NCBI RefSeq assembly: GCF_020176955.2
Contig: NZ_JAIUCZ020000007.1
Location: 62,001-126,000 of the forward strand
Direction: 5' to 3'
Length of the DNA stretch: 64,000 bases
From: Nocardia sp. alder85J
GTDB lineage: Bacteria > Actinomycetota > Actinomycetes > Mycobacteriales > Mycobacteriaceae
The position numbers and the translations under genes were made by a program. Shown here in pieces: positions 9,056 through 17,830 of the stretch. Position 1 is the first letter of the stretch; each line of letters opens with the position of its first letter. The notes beneath the pieces were generated by a model. That model did not search any database. It was not told the DNA's origin and was given only the letters and a program-made list of their open reading frames with translations.

Positions 9056-9088
9056 GACGGCGTGCCCCGCGCTGCGGGGCACGCCGTC
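9056..9088. terminator. Hairpin terminator
   Basis: Fifteen-base perfect arms (GACGGCGTGCCCCGC and its complement) close a three-base loop, 18 bases beyond the stop codon of the leftward acyl-CoA ligase gene. With the hairpin at 8948-8985 it separates two convergent transcription units. Confidence 0.75.
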
Positions 9089-9105
9089 CTGCCGTGCCGG
9101 ATCGC

Positions 9106-10650
9106 TCAGGCGGGCTGGTTCTTCCAGTACCGCTCCTGGAGTTGCCGCTTGTACAGCTTGCCGGTGGGCAGACGGGGCATCTCGTCGATGAAGTCGATCG
9201 AGCGTGGGCATTTGAAGCGGGCCAGGTGGGCTCGGCAGAATTCGCGGAGGCGCTGGGCCAGTTCGGGAGTGCCGCCGGCCGGATCCAGCGGCTGGACAAC
9301 GGCTTTCACGGCCTCGCCGAAATCCTCGTCGGGGATGCCGAAGACGGCGGCGTCGAGCACCTCGGGGTGGGTGACGAGCAGGTTCTCGATCTCCTGGGGG
9401 TAGATGTTGACGCCACCGGAGATGATGACGAACGCTTGGCGGTCGGTGAGGAAGAGGAAGCCGTCCTCGTCCAGGTAGCCGATGTCGCCGATCTTCGACA
9501 TGGTGCCGCTGGGGTCGCGGGCCTCGGCCGTCTTCCCCGGGTCGTTCAGGTACTCGAACGAGCTGTTGCCGCCGCGGAACCAGATGGTGCCGGGTTCGTT
9601 GGGGGGCAGGGGATTACCCTCCTCGTCGAGGATGACCACCTCGCCGAAGAACGCCTTGCCGACCGTGCCGGGGTGGGCCAGCCACTCCTGCGGGGTGCAG
9701 CCACAGGTGCCGTTCGCCTCGGTGCCGCCGTAGTACTCGTAGATGATCGGGCCCCACCAGTCCAGCATCTCCTGTTTGACCTGGCGGGGGCACGGCGCGG
9801 CGCCGTGCACCACGGCCTCCAGGGAGGAGTGGCCGAACTTCGCCCGGATCTCTTGTGGCAGTTTGAGAATGCGCGAGAACATGGTGGGGACGACCATCGT
9901 GTGGGTGACCCGGAACTCCTCGAGCAGCGCGAGGAAGGTCTCCGCGTCGAACCGCTCCATCACGATGTGGGTCGCGCCCAGGCGCAGGCCGATCGAGATG
10001 CTGGACTGCGGGCCGGAGTGGTAGAGCGGCGCGGGCGACAGGAAGACCATGTCCTCACGCATGTGGAAGAGGTTCTTGCCCATCTCCTCGATGCCGAGCT
10101 GGGTGTCCGGCGAGACGTCGGGCAGTTGGCGCTTGACCGCCTTGGGGCGCCCGGTGGTGCCGGAGGAGTAGAACATCGGGGTGCCCAGCCGCTCGTCGGC
10201 GCCGGGGGTGACCGGGTAGTGCGCGGTGACCGTGGCGAAATCGCGGAACGGGGCCGGCGGGTGCGGGTCGTCCACCATCAGCCACCGCTGGACATCCGGG
10301 CACAACTCGGGCAGCAGCAACCCGACATCGGCCTTCTCGGCGCTGGTCACAACCAGTTTCGCGCCGCAGTCGCGGACGATGTAGGCCGCCTCCTCCGCGG
10401 ACAGGAAGGAGTTGACCGGCGTGTAGTAGAGCCCGGCGCGTTCGGCCGCGGCCATGGTGACGATCAGCTCGAGATGGTTCTCCATGAACAGGGCGATGGG
10501 GTCGGTGCGCCGCAGTCCGAGATCACGGAAATACGCGGCCACCTGGTTGGCTCGCTCGTCGAGTTGCCGATAGGTCAGCGTCTCGCGGGTGGCCGCCATG
10601 ATGATCGCGGGGCGATCGGGATGGGTGTGCACGTGACGTCCGGGATACAA
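9106..10650 (-). CDS. Acyl-CoA synthetase (AMP-dependent ligase)
   Basis: A 514-residue adenylate-forming enzyme that would activate a carboxylic acid as its CoA thioester. The P-loop MFYSSGTTGRPKAVK, the YYGGTEANG block, GDIGYLDEDGFLFLTDR and the C-terminal catalytic lysine in LPTGKLYKRQL are all present. The start is taken as TTG at 10650 (YPGRHVHTHPDRPA), because AGGAGG lies six bases upstream; the longer ATG frame to 10779 would add 43 residues that run through the promoter and an operator-like palindrome. It is divergent from a tandem TetR gene, which may regulate it. Confidence 0.93.
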   Translation of the reverse strand: MYPGRHVHTHPDRPAIIMAATRETLTYRQLDERANQVAAYFRDLGLRRTDPIALFMENHLELIVTMAAAERAGLYYTPVNSFLSAEEAAYIVRDCGAKLVVTSAEKADVGLLLPELCPDVQRWLMVDDPHPPAPFRDFATVTAHYPVTPGADERLGTPMFYSSGTTGRPKAVKRQLPDVSPDTQLGIEEMGKNLFHMREDMVFLSPAPLYHSGPQSSISIGLRLGATHIVMERFDAETFLALLEEFRVTHTMVVPTMFSRILKLPQEIRAKFGHSSLEAVVHGAAPCPRQVKQEMLDWWGPIIYEYYGGTEANGTCGCTPQEWLAHPGTVGKAFFGEVVILDEEGNPLPPNEPGTIWFRGGNSSFEYLNDPGKTAEARDPSGTMSKIGDIGYLDEDGFLFLTDRQAFVIISGGVNIYPQEIENLLVTHPEVLDAAVFGIPDEDFGEAVKAVVQPLDPAGGTPELAQRLREFCRAHLARFKCPRSIDFIDEMPRLPTGKLYKRQLQERYWKNQPA

Positions 10651-10718
10651 GTCACGCCTCCTCTCGGGACTGACAACGTCGGCCCGGGCGCACACTTGTC
10701 TGTGACCCGAGTCTCTAT

Positions 10719-10732
10719 GGTGAATGTTAACT
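10719..10732. promoter_or_regulatory. Operator candidate GGTGAATGTTAACT
   Basis: Matches the perfect palindrome at 3873-3886 in 12 of 14 bases. It sits in the divergent gap between the CoA ligase and the first tandem TetR gene, 69 bases upstream of the ligase start, where an autoregulating repressor would be expected to bind. Confidence 0.45.
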
Positions 10733-10816
10733 TCGCTCAAAAGTAAGGTCAATAGCGCCCTCTTGTGGCTTTTCTTCACAGAAAGTTAGTGACGACTTTT
10801 TCTCGAACATGAGGCG

Positions 10817-12127
10817 GTGGCGGGCCCGGGGGTTCGGGCCGGCCGAGGTCCGGCAGCGAATTGCGCCCGCGCCGGGCCGCCGGGCCATCATGTGGAGGTG
10901 ACAGTCCCACCGGCGAGGTCGGTTCCCGAGCACGGCCCTTCCCGCGCGCCCGCCCGTGGTTCGCAGCGCGGCGCTCAGATCATGCGAGCGGCGGCGAACC
11001 TGTTCCAGAGCGCCGGTTACCAGAACGTCAGCATCGAGGAGATCGGCGCCGCGGTCGGGCTCACCGGCCCCGCGGTCTACCGGCACTTCAAGGGCAAGCA
11101 CGACATCCTCGTCCAGGCTCTGATGGGGCAGGTCGACGTGGTCGAGGAGATCGCCCGCCGCGCGGCGCAGGACGGCGGCGATCCCGGGCAGCGCATGGGC
11201 ACTTATCTGGCCGAGCTCGTCGAACTGGGCGTCCACCGCGACGAGGCGATGCTGTGGCGGCGGGAACGGCGGCATCTCGAGGCCGCCGAGCAGGAGGCGT
11301 TCCGCAAGCAGTTCGGCACGGTCCTCATGTACACCGAGACCGCGCTGGCAGCGGTGCGGCCGGAGCTGAATCCGGGGCAGCTCGAACTGTTGTCGCTGGC
11401 ACTGCTGTCGCTGTTCGGCTACACCCGGGACATCCGCGCCGGGCTCGACGATGCCCGGCTGGCCGCGCTCCAGGATGCCATGGGGTGGGCGATCGTCCGG
11501 TGTGCGCTGCCGGCCGGGCAGCAGGAGGGCGGCGCCGCGCCGATCGTGGAGCGCCGGCCCGCGGGCCGCCGCGAGCGCGTCATCGCCGCCGCGGCCGAGC
11601 TGTTCGACGCTCGGGGGTTCTACGACGTGCGGGTCGACGACATCGCTCGGGCCGCCGGTATTTCGGTGACGACGCTCTACCAGCCTTTCCCCACCAAGAC
11701 GCAGATCCTGCATGCGATTCTGGAGCGCGGGCTGGAGGGTCTGATGTACGTGACCGCCGAGGCGCTCGTGCCGGCGTCGACGCCGGACGAGGTGCTCGAC
11801 GTCCTGATCCGCAGCTACGCCGAACAGGTCCTGGGCCTGCACGGCCGCACGATGCGCATCCTCGCCACCGATGCCCACTATCTGTCCGCCGACGTGCAGC
11901 GGGCGCTGTCCGACTTGCAGGACGAGTACATCGCCGAATGGATCGCGGCGATCCGCGCGCTGCGCCCGGATCTCGGGCAGATCGACGCGCGCGCGGCGGC
12001 CCTGAGCGTGGTCGGCGTGATCACCGACCTGTCGCAGACCGCGCGCATCCGGTCGCGACCCGGCATCCACGGCGAATTGCGGGCACTGGTCCGGGCGATC
12101 TTGCTGCCCGGCCACGCTGCGCACTGA
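10817..12127 (+). CDS. Tandem TetR regulator with two TetR halves (first copy)
   Basis: A 436-residue protein containing two complete TetR-like halves in one chain. The first helix-turn-helix (GYQNVSIEEIGAAVGLTG, PAVYRHFKGKHDIL) is near residues 55-100. The second (RPAGRRERVIAAAAELF, then ISVTTLYQPFPTKTQIL) is near residues 247-300. In the second recognition helix the usual YxHF is YQPF, which may weaken DNA contact. The start is uncertain: GTG codons at 10892 and 10898 are in frame, and either could be the true start. A paralogue follows 31 bases downstream. It probably represses the neighbouring catabolic genes through the AT-rich palindromes seen here. Confidence 0.88.
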   Translation: MAGPGVRAGRGPAANCARAGPPGHHVEVTVPPARSVPEHGPSRAPARGSQRGAQIMRAAANLFQSAGYQNVSIEEIGAAVGLTGPAVYRHFKGKHDILVQALMGQVDVVEEIARRAAQDGGDPGQRMGTYLAELVELGVHRDEAMLWRRERRHLEAAEQEAFRKQFGTVLMYTETALAAVRPELNPGQLELLSLALLSLFGYTRDIRAGLDDARLAALQDAMGWAIVRCALPAGQQEGGAAPIVERRPAGRRERVIAAAAELFDARGFYDVRVDDIARAAGISVTTLYQPFPTKTQILHAILERGLEGLMYVTAEALVPASTPDEVLDVLIRSYAEQVLGLHGRTMRILATDAHYLSADVQRALSDLQDEYIAEWIAAIRALRPDLGQIDARAAALSVVGVITDLSQTARIRSRPGIHGELRALVRAILLPGHAAH

Positions 12128-12158
12128 CCGCCGGTACCGGAATGCGAAACTGTCTCCC

Positions 12159-13406
12159 ATGAGCGAGCCCGCGGACTCCGAGATCTCGGAACCGAAGAAG
12201 GCCCGTGCCGCGGTCGGCGCGGGTTCCGCTCGGCGCGGGCGCCGGGCCGAGCAGATCGCGCGGGCCGCCGGTTACCTCTTCCAGACCCAGGGTTACCAGA
12301 ACGTCAGCATCGATCAGATCGGCGCCGCCGTCGGCCTCACCGGTCCGGCCGTGTACCGGCATTTCAAGGGCAAGCACGACATCCTGGTGAGCGCGTTGAT
12401 GCGCCAGGTCCGGGTCGTCGAGGAGCTCGGCGAGCGGATGGACACCGCGGAGACGGCCGCCCGGCCCCGGCTCGACCTGTACCTCGCCGGCCTCGGCGAC
12501 CTGACGGCCAATCAGGACGAGGCGACCTTGTGGCGGCGCGAGCAACGCCACCTCGAGCCCACCCAACAGCAGTGGTTCCGCCACCACTACACGACGGTGC
12601 ACGACAGGATCGCCGGATACATCGCGAACGCCCGGCCCGAGATCTCCGCGTATCAGGCCCGGCTGCTCGGATACGCCGTGCTCACAATGTATTCGAACAC
12701 CGGCGACATTCGCGGCGGTCTCGCCGCGCCTCGGCTGCTGGAGATCCAGACCGCCGTCGCCACGGCGATGGTCGACTGCGATCTCCCGGAGCCGGCCGCC
12801 GATGCGCGGTCCGCGCCGCAGCTCATCCACCACCGCCCGGCCGGGCGCCGCGAGCGCATCCTCGCCGCCGCGGTCGGCTTGTTCGAGGAGCGCGGCTTCT
12901 ACGACGTGCGCATCGACGACATCGCAAGCGCCGCAGAGATTTCGGTGGCGACGCTCTATCAGCACGTGACCGGCAAGGCCGAAGTGCTCCGGGCCATCCT
13001 GGACCGCGGGGCCGAAGGGCTGCTCTACGTGACCGCGGATGCGCTGGCCCACACCACGACACCGCAGCAGACGCTCGACGCACTCATCCGCAGCTACACC
13101 CGGCAGGCCCTCGGCATCCACGGCCCCATCATGAGAATCCTTGCCGCGGACCTGATCTACCTGGACACCGCGGAGCAGTCCGCGCTGCGCGACACCCAGC
13201 GCGACTATGTCGCCGAATGGGTCCAGGCGATCCTCGCGTTGTCCGGCACATCGACCGCCGAGGATGCCCGCGCGCTGGCGCATGCCGCGATCGGCGTGCT
13301 CACCGACATCTCCCAGCATCCCGAATTGCGTGCGCGCCCGGGGATATTCGAGGAACTCGCGGTCCTCGGCCGCGCCATCACGCAACCGCCACTGCTGCGA
13401 CGCTGA
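12159..13406 (+). CDS. Tandem TetR regulator with two TetR halves (second copy)
   Basis: A 415-residue paralogue of the preceding gene with the same two-part layout. Its first helix-turn-helix block (QNVSIDQIGAAVGLTGPAVY, RHFKGKHDIL) is nearly identical to that of the first copy. The second (RPAGRRERILAAAVGLFEER, then ISVATLYQHVTGKAEVL) starts near residue 226 and keeps YQH where the first copy has YQP. Residues 1-25 are an unconserved charged tail. Only 31 bases separate the two genes, so they are likely co-transcribed and arose by tandem duplication. They could form heteromers or recognise separate ligands; neither can be read from the sequence. Confidence 0.9.
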   Translation: MSEPADSEISEPKKARAAVGAGSARRGRRAEQIARAAGYLFQTQGYQNVSIDQIGAAVGLTGPAVYRHFKGKHDILVSALMRQVRVVEELGERMDTAETAARPRLDLYLAGLGDLTANQDEATLWRREQRHLEPTQQQWFRHHYTTVHDRIAGYIANARPEISAYQARLLGYAVLTMYSNTGDIRGGLAAPRLLEIQTAVATAMVDCDLPEPAADARSAPQLIHHRPAGRRERILAAAVGLFEERGFYDVRIDDIASAAEISVATLYQHVTGKAEVLRAILDRGAEGLLYVTADALAHTTTPQQTLDALIRSYTRQALGIHGPIMRILAADLIYLDTAEQSALRDTQRDYVAEWVQAILALSGTSTAEDARALAHAAIGVLTDISQHPELRARPGIFEELAVLGRAITQPPLLRR

Positions 13407-13884
13407 GGCACCCGGGTCCGCGACGACGGACCGGCCGAGTACCACCCGCGCGCAATGCCACGGTCGTGAGCCGTCCACGGTGCCACCTGCGCAAGGCCGC
13501 TGGGAGCATCACCCCTCATGATTAATAGTCGACATTAACAATTGGAGTCGATCGAGTCGGCGGACAACCATCGGACCGAACCCTGGTCCGAGACCGGATC
13601 CCTCCCAGGGACCCGCGACCGCATCATCAAATGTCATGTATTGCAGCGTATTTGGTGACTCACACCATCCTCTTCACTGTCTCGCACCGCACCCGCGGCC
13701 ACCCCGGAACAAACTCCGGCATTGACGGATCTGGACAGCCATGCCACGATATCGACGTTAACAATATGTCTCAGGTCACACCCGGACGGGGACGTGCCGC
13801 GGCCAGCCAGTCCTACGCCGGAAGCGCGACCGTCACCGCCGTCCGGCCGATCCCGCACGCCTGCACTCCATCGAAGGAGCAGCC
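13407..13884. other. AT-richer intergenic region before the P450, 478 bases
   Basis: No gene is supported here. The stretch is less GC-rich than its neighbours and carries two TTAACAAT-containing elements (13527-13545 and 13750-13768) that resemble the cluster palindrome. It is most likely the promoter and operator region of the cytochrome P450 gene. Confidence 0.6.
13527..13540. promoter_or_regulatory. Operator candidate AGTCGACATTAACA
   Basis: On the complementary strand this reads TGTTAATGTCGACT and matches 11 of 14 bases of the palindrome at 3873-3886. A weaker relative, TATCGACGTTAACA, lies at 13750-13763; these two share 11 of 14 bases. Both precede the P450 gene. Confidence 0.4.
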
Positions 13885-15114
13885 ATGACACCGCAGCGAA
13901 CGACCGAGATCGTCGGCGAACCGCACGACACCGCGACGCCGGACGGCGGCCCGGCGTTCCCCTTCCCCCGCTCCCACCCCTTCGCACCGGCCGACACCTA
14001 CCGGGAGTGCACCGGTGGCGACCTCACCCGGGTCACGTTCAAGGGCACGCCCGGCTGGCTCGTCACGGATTACCGCAGCATCCGCGCCGGGCTCGCCGAT
14101 CCGCGAATGAGCGTGCGTGGCATCGACGATTCCACCCGCGGCGACGACGGCGACCAGGCCGTTCCGGGCTTCTTCGTCGCCATGGATCCCCCGGAGCACG
14201 ACGACCTGCGCCGAATCCTCGCGCGCGAGTTCACTCCCCGGCGGATGGCCGCGATGCGCCCGGCCATCCAGCGGATCGCCGACGAACTGATCGACACGAT
14301 GCTGACCGCCACCGAACCGGTCGACCTCGTCGACGCGCTGGCCCTGCCGCTGCCGTCGCTGGTCATCTGCGAACTGCTCGGCGTTCCCTACGACAAACAC
14401 GATTTCTTCCAGGAACGCACCCGCACCGTGCTGGCGGCGGGGAAGACCCCGGAGGAGATCGGCGCGGCGATCGGCGAGGTCATGATGTACCTGGCCGAAC
14501 TGGTGAGCAGCAAAATCGACGATCCGGGCGACGACCTGATCAGCCTGCTCGCCCAGCATGTCCGGTCCGGCGCGGTGACACCGGTGGACGTCGCGGGAAT
14601 GTCGACACTGCTGCTGATGGCCGGACACGAGACGACCGGAAACATGATCGGACTGGGCCTGCTGACGCTGCTGGAACATCCCGACCAGCTCGCGATGCTG
14701 CGCGCGGACCCCGGGCTCATGCCGCAGGCCGTCGAAGAACTGCTGCGGTACCTCGACATCATCGGCAATCTGCCCCGGACCGCCACGGCGGACATGGAGA
14801 TCAACGGCCGGCACATCGCCGCGGGCGACCTGCTGCTGTTCGCCACCGAGGCGGGCAATCGGGACGCGACCGTGTTCAGCGCCCCGGACGAATTCGACAT
14901 CCGGCGAAATGCCGACCGGCACTTGACCTTCGGGCACGGGTTGCACGTCTGCCTGGGCGCACCGCTGGCCCGGCTGGAACTACAGGTCGTGTACTCCGCA
15001 CTGCTGGAACGGATTCCGACCCTGCGGCTGGCCGTGCCCGCCGCCGACATCCGCATCAGGTCCGATACGAAAATCCTCGGCACCCATGAACTTCCGGTCA
15101 CCTGGGACCGATAG
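13885..15114 (+). CDS. Cytochrome P450
   Basis: A 409-residue soluble bacterial P450 monooxygenase. The I-helix oxygen-activation motif AGHETT is at residues 246-251, the ExxR pair at E285/R288 (EELLR), and the haem-binding loop FGHGLHVCLGAPLARLE holds the axial cysteine C356. Length and class are those of CYP families that use ferredoxin; no ferredoxin or reductase gene is adjacent, so redox partners must come from elsewhere. GAAGGAG precedes the ATG. It lies downstream of the tandem TetR genes with two operator-like elements in its 478-base leader, suggesting it belongs to the same regulon. The substrate is unknown. Confidence 0.95.
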   Translation: MTPQRTTEIVGEPHDTATPDGGPAFPFPRSHPFAPADTYRECTGGDLTRVTFKGTPGWLVTDYRSIRAGLADPRMSVRGIDDSTRGDDGDQAVPGFFVAMDPPEHDDLRRILAREFTPRRMAAMRPAIQRIADELIDTMLTATEPVDLVDALALPLPSLVICELLGVPYDKHDFFQERTRTVLAAGKTPEEIGAAIGEVMMYLAELVSSKIDDPGDDLISLLAQHVRSGAVTPVDVAGMSTLLLMAGHETTGNMIGLGLLTLLEHPDQLAMLRADPGLMPQAVEELLRYLDIIGNLPRTATADMEINGRHIAAGDLLLFATEAGNRDATVFSAPDEFDIRRNADRHLTFGHGLHVCLGAPLARLELQVVYSALLERIPTLRLAVPAADIRIRSDTKILGTHELPVTWDR

Positions 15115-15144
15115 CCCGGCCACCACCGGGCCCGCGCGGGACGA

Positions 15145-15186
15145 AACGTGGTCTGCCGTCGGCGCACCCGGACAGCAGACCACGTT
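15145..15186. terminator. Convergent-gene hairpin
   Basis: Twelve-base perfect arms (AACGTGGTCTGC and its complement) flank an 18-base loop, 31 bases after the P450 stop codon. The next gene is convergent and ends at 15358, so this is probably a transcription stop for the P450. Confidence 0.6.
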
Positions 15187-15357
15187 CGGCCGGTTCCCGG
15201 AGGCCGTCCGGGCCGATGCGACCGCCGTATTCGGTGGTACCCCGTACCCCGGCCCGGGCGAACCCGATCGAACCGCACAGCGCATTCCCCGGACATGACG
15301 ACGGCCGACGGGCCACGCCGACTCGGCATCGAGTGGCGCGGCCCGGATGTGAGCGGA

Positions 15358-15861
15358 TCAGCGGCGCAGGAACGGGTGACCGGGGAGGCCCGGCAGGCCC
15401 CAGCCCAGTCCCGGCAGCAGGCCCAGGCCGGGCGCACCCAGGCCCGGCGCGCCCGGGTCGGCGGAACCGGTGCGGGGCACGAACACCCCGGGCCCCGGCA
15501 CACCGATACCCGGGCCCGGATCGAGAATGGGCTTCGCACTGGGGAACACCCCGGGCCCCGGTGCGCCGATACCCGGCCCGGGATCGGTCGGACGATGCTC
15601 CACCACCCCCGGGCCGGGCACCCCGATGCCCGGCCCCGGATCGCACCCGGGCAGGCCCACGTCGGGTGTGCACGGACCACCCGGGCCGGGATCGCGCGGT
15701 ACGACGACGCCCGGCCCGTCGACCCCGATACCCGGGCCGGGATCAATGGCCGATGCGGCGCCCGCCGCCACCGTGAGCGGCAGGGCCGCCAGGGCGCCGG
15801 CGGCGGCGACGCGCAGCGCGAGTCCCCGGACGGAATTGCGATGTGTTCGGCTGGTGCTCAT
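15358..15861 (-). CDS. Secreted Pro-Gly repeat protein, function unknown
   Basis: A 167-residue protein with a signal peptide (basic start, then AAAGALAALPLTVAAGAASA, cleavage probably after residue 38). The mature part is built from repeats of DPGPGIGVPGPGV at about residues 40-52, 74-86, 93-105 and 114-126, with a degenerate DPGAPGLGAPGLG near 135-147 and a Gly/Leu/Pro-rich tail. It contains two cysteines (64 and 73) between repeats 1 and 2. The ATG is preceded by GAGAGGAAA. It is a stand-alone gene. Low-complexity exported Pro-Gly proteins are known in mycolic-acid bacteria, but I recognise no specific family and assign no function. The coding strand choice is supported by the signal peptide and ribosome site. 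Confidence 0.75.
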   Translation of the reverse strand: MSTSRTHRNSVRGLALRVAAAGALAALPLTVAAGAASAIDPGPGIGVDGPGVVVPRDPGPGGPCTPDVGLPGCDPGPGIGVPGPGVVEHRPTDPGPGIGAPGPGVFPSAKPILDPGPGIGVPGPGVFVPRTGSADPGAPGLGAPGLGLLPGLGWGLPGLPGHPFLRR

Positions 15862-16256
15862 AATGATTTCCTCTCCTCGGAGGTCCCCCGCAGAACAGTT
15901 TTTCGCCGGCCACGACATTCTGTCGCCGACCTTTCGAAGGACCGACTTCGACAATAAATACACAGACCCGCCACTACAACGCTCGCGCCCGCACTCTCAC
16001 CGAAAGCTAATTTCCTCAACAAACGTTCACCCCGCTTGGGACACACCGGTCCCTACGATCGCGTCAGAGGAACAAGAGAATTTCACGAGAAATCTTCCGG
16101 GCAGCCGCTCGGACCCGAGATACGACTTCACCGCGCCAGTGGTGCGACCGGCGTCAGGGTTGATATCCGAACAAACTTGCCGGTCAACAACATTCGAACG
16201 CGGAAATTCCGGTGCGGTGACAGAGCCGTACCGGATCACAATATTCGAGAGTCACG
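15862..16256. other. Intergenic region, 395 bases
   Basis: This stretch is clearly less GC-rich than the genes around it and has no convincing reading frame or hairpin. It must hold the promoter of the leftward Pro-Gly repeat protein and the 3' end region of the sulfatase transcript. I see nothing else in it. Confidence 0.6.
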
Positions 16257-17753
16257 TCAGCCGGTCGCATCCAATTGCCGGGCGGCGAGTTCGTCGACCA
16301 GGGAATTGAAATGGCCTATCAATGCGGCGGAGCCGGGCTGCCGGGCGAGATCGTTCAGTTCGTACGGGTCGTTCCGGCGATCGTAGAGTTCGTATACCCG
16401 GTCCGAATCCGGTCCGCCGAGGTGTTCGGCGGTGGAATAGCGGGCGAAACTGTATTGATCGGTGATCGCTCCGCGCAGGCAGTATTCGACGCCGGGCAGG
16501 CCGCCGCTGGATTTGGCGTCCGAGGTCACCAGAATCGCGTCCCGGGCCGTGGCGGTACCGGAGGGAGTGAGCAGTGGGGTGAGATCGATGCCGTGGGTGC
16601 GAGTGAGCCCGGTGGCGTCGATTCCGGCCAGCGCCGCGAGGGTGGGAACCAGATCGATGTGGGAGGTCGGGGTGTCGACGGTGCTGCCGTGCCCGGCAGG
16701 CCGATCCGGATCGCTGATCACCAGCGGCACATTGAGGTTCTCCCGGTAGATCATCGCGCCCTTCTGGCGCAGGCCGTGCGCCCCGCCCATTTCGCCGTGG
16801 TCGGCGAGCTGGGCGACCACGGTGTCGGTGCGGCGCCCGGAATCGTCGAGCGCCGTGAGCACGCGGGCCATCAGGTCGTCGGTGTTGCGCAGCAGTTCCA
16901 GGTACCAGTTACCCCATTGCCGCCATTGGGTTTTCGCCTCCGCCGAGGCGAGGTCGGTGGGCATCGGCCCGCCCACGGCCTGGTTCTCGACGCGCCACAG
17001 CGATTGCACCCGCGGTTTGCCCGACAGATCGGATTCGAAGTTGACCGGCACCTCCGCGCCGTGGTCGGGCACGTCCGCCAGGCGGTAGAAGCGCGGGCAG
17101 AACATCATGTCGTGGGGATTGACGAAACTGACCACGCACAGCCAGGGCTGCCGATCGTCGCGGTGCCGGTCGAGCCAGGCGACGGCGCGATCGGCCACGC
17201 CGGGATCGTTGTGCAGGCCCTCGTCCGGCGAACCCCCGCCCAGAATGTCGATCGCCTCGTCGAAGCCGTACGCGGACAACGCGTCCGGGGTGGTTCCCAC
17301 CGGATCGCTGAGATGCCACTTCCCGATGTACGCGGTGTGATAGCCGGCCTGCCTCAGCAGGGTACCGAGGGTGGGAACGGCGGTGTCCAGGCTGGGACTG
17401 CCGAGGCCGCCGGTCAGCTGGGGCGAGGTGTACTCGCTGTTGCCGACGTTGTCGATCACGCCGGTCACCGGCGCGTGCAGTCCGGTGAAGATGGTGGACC
17501 GGGCCGGTGAGCAGGGCGCGGTGGGTGTGTGGTGGGCACCGAAGAAGACTCCGCGCTCGGCCAGTGCCGAGCGGGCGGGCAGGGCGAATCCCGCGGGCAG
17601 GACCACATGTGCGCGTTCCTGGTCGGTCATCAGGATCAGGATGTTGCGCCGCGGCGTATCCGCCGCCGCCGGCCCGGCCGACAGCAGTGGCACCGTCGCC
17701 ACGGCCGCCAGCATCGCGAGCAGCTGCCGCCGATTCGGATCGGTGATGGCCAT
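16257..17753 (-). CDS. Tat-exported sulfatase
   Basis: A 498-residue type I sulfatase that would hydrolyse a sulfate ester outside the membrane. The active-site signature CSPARS (C81) provides the cysteine that is converted to formylglycine; LMTDQE near residue 44 supplies metal ligands and HGEMGGAHGLRQKG matches the later conserved block. The N terminus NRRQLLAMLAAVATVPLLSA is a twin-arginine-type signal followed by AAADTP. The ATG at 17753 has GGAAGGCGGG upstream and is preferred over 17804, which would run into an operator-like palindrome. A TetR gene lies immediately upstream in the same direction. The natural substrate is unknown. Confidence 0.93.
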   Translation of the reverse strand: MAITDPNRRQLLAMLAAVATVPLLSAGPAAADTPRRNILILMTDQERAHVVLPAGFALPARSALAERGVFFGAHHTPTAPCSPARSTIFTGLHAPVTGVIDNVGNSEYTSPQLTGGLGSPSLDTAVPTLGTLLRQAGYHTAYIGKWHLSDPVGTTPDALSAYGFDEAIDILGGGSPDEGLHNDPGVADRAVAWLDRHRDDRQPWLCVVSFVNPHDMMFCPRFYRLADVPDHGAEVPVNFESDLSGKPRVQSLWRVENQAVGGPMPTDLASAEAKTQWRQWGNWYLELLRNTDDLMARVLTALDDSGRRTDTVVAQLADHGEMGGAHGLRQKGAMIYRENLNVPLVISDPDRPAGHGSTVDTPTSHIDLVPTLAALAGIDATGLTRTHGIDLTPLLTPSGTATARDAILVTSDAKSSGGLPGVEYCLRGAITDQYSFARYSTAEHLGGPDSDRVYELYDRRNDPYELNDLARQPGSAALIGHFNSLVDELAARQLDATG

Positions 17754-17780
17754 CGTCGTCCCGCCTTCCTGCAACAGGAC

Positions 17781-17803
17781 TGAATGATTCCTCAAATCAT
17801 TCA
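17781..17803. promoter_or_regulatory. TetR operator candidate (sulfatase side)
   Basis: A perfect inverted repeat of TGAATGATT and AATCATTCA with a 5-base spacer lies 28 bases upstream of the sulfatase start. A near copy (18 of 23 bases) lies at 18514-18536, upstream of the TetR gene. The pair suggests that this TetR represses both itself and the sulfatase. Confidence 0.65.
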
Positions 17804-17830
17804 ATACAGCAACCCCGTGTGGCGGAGGGC

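Noticed and set aside
16027..16239. A 70-codon minus-strand frame in the gap beside the sulfatase
   Set aside because: No ribosome site, no family resemblance and a composition like non-coding sequence.
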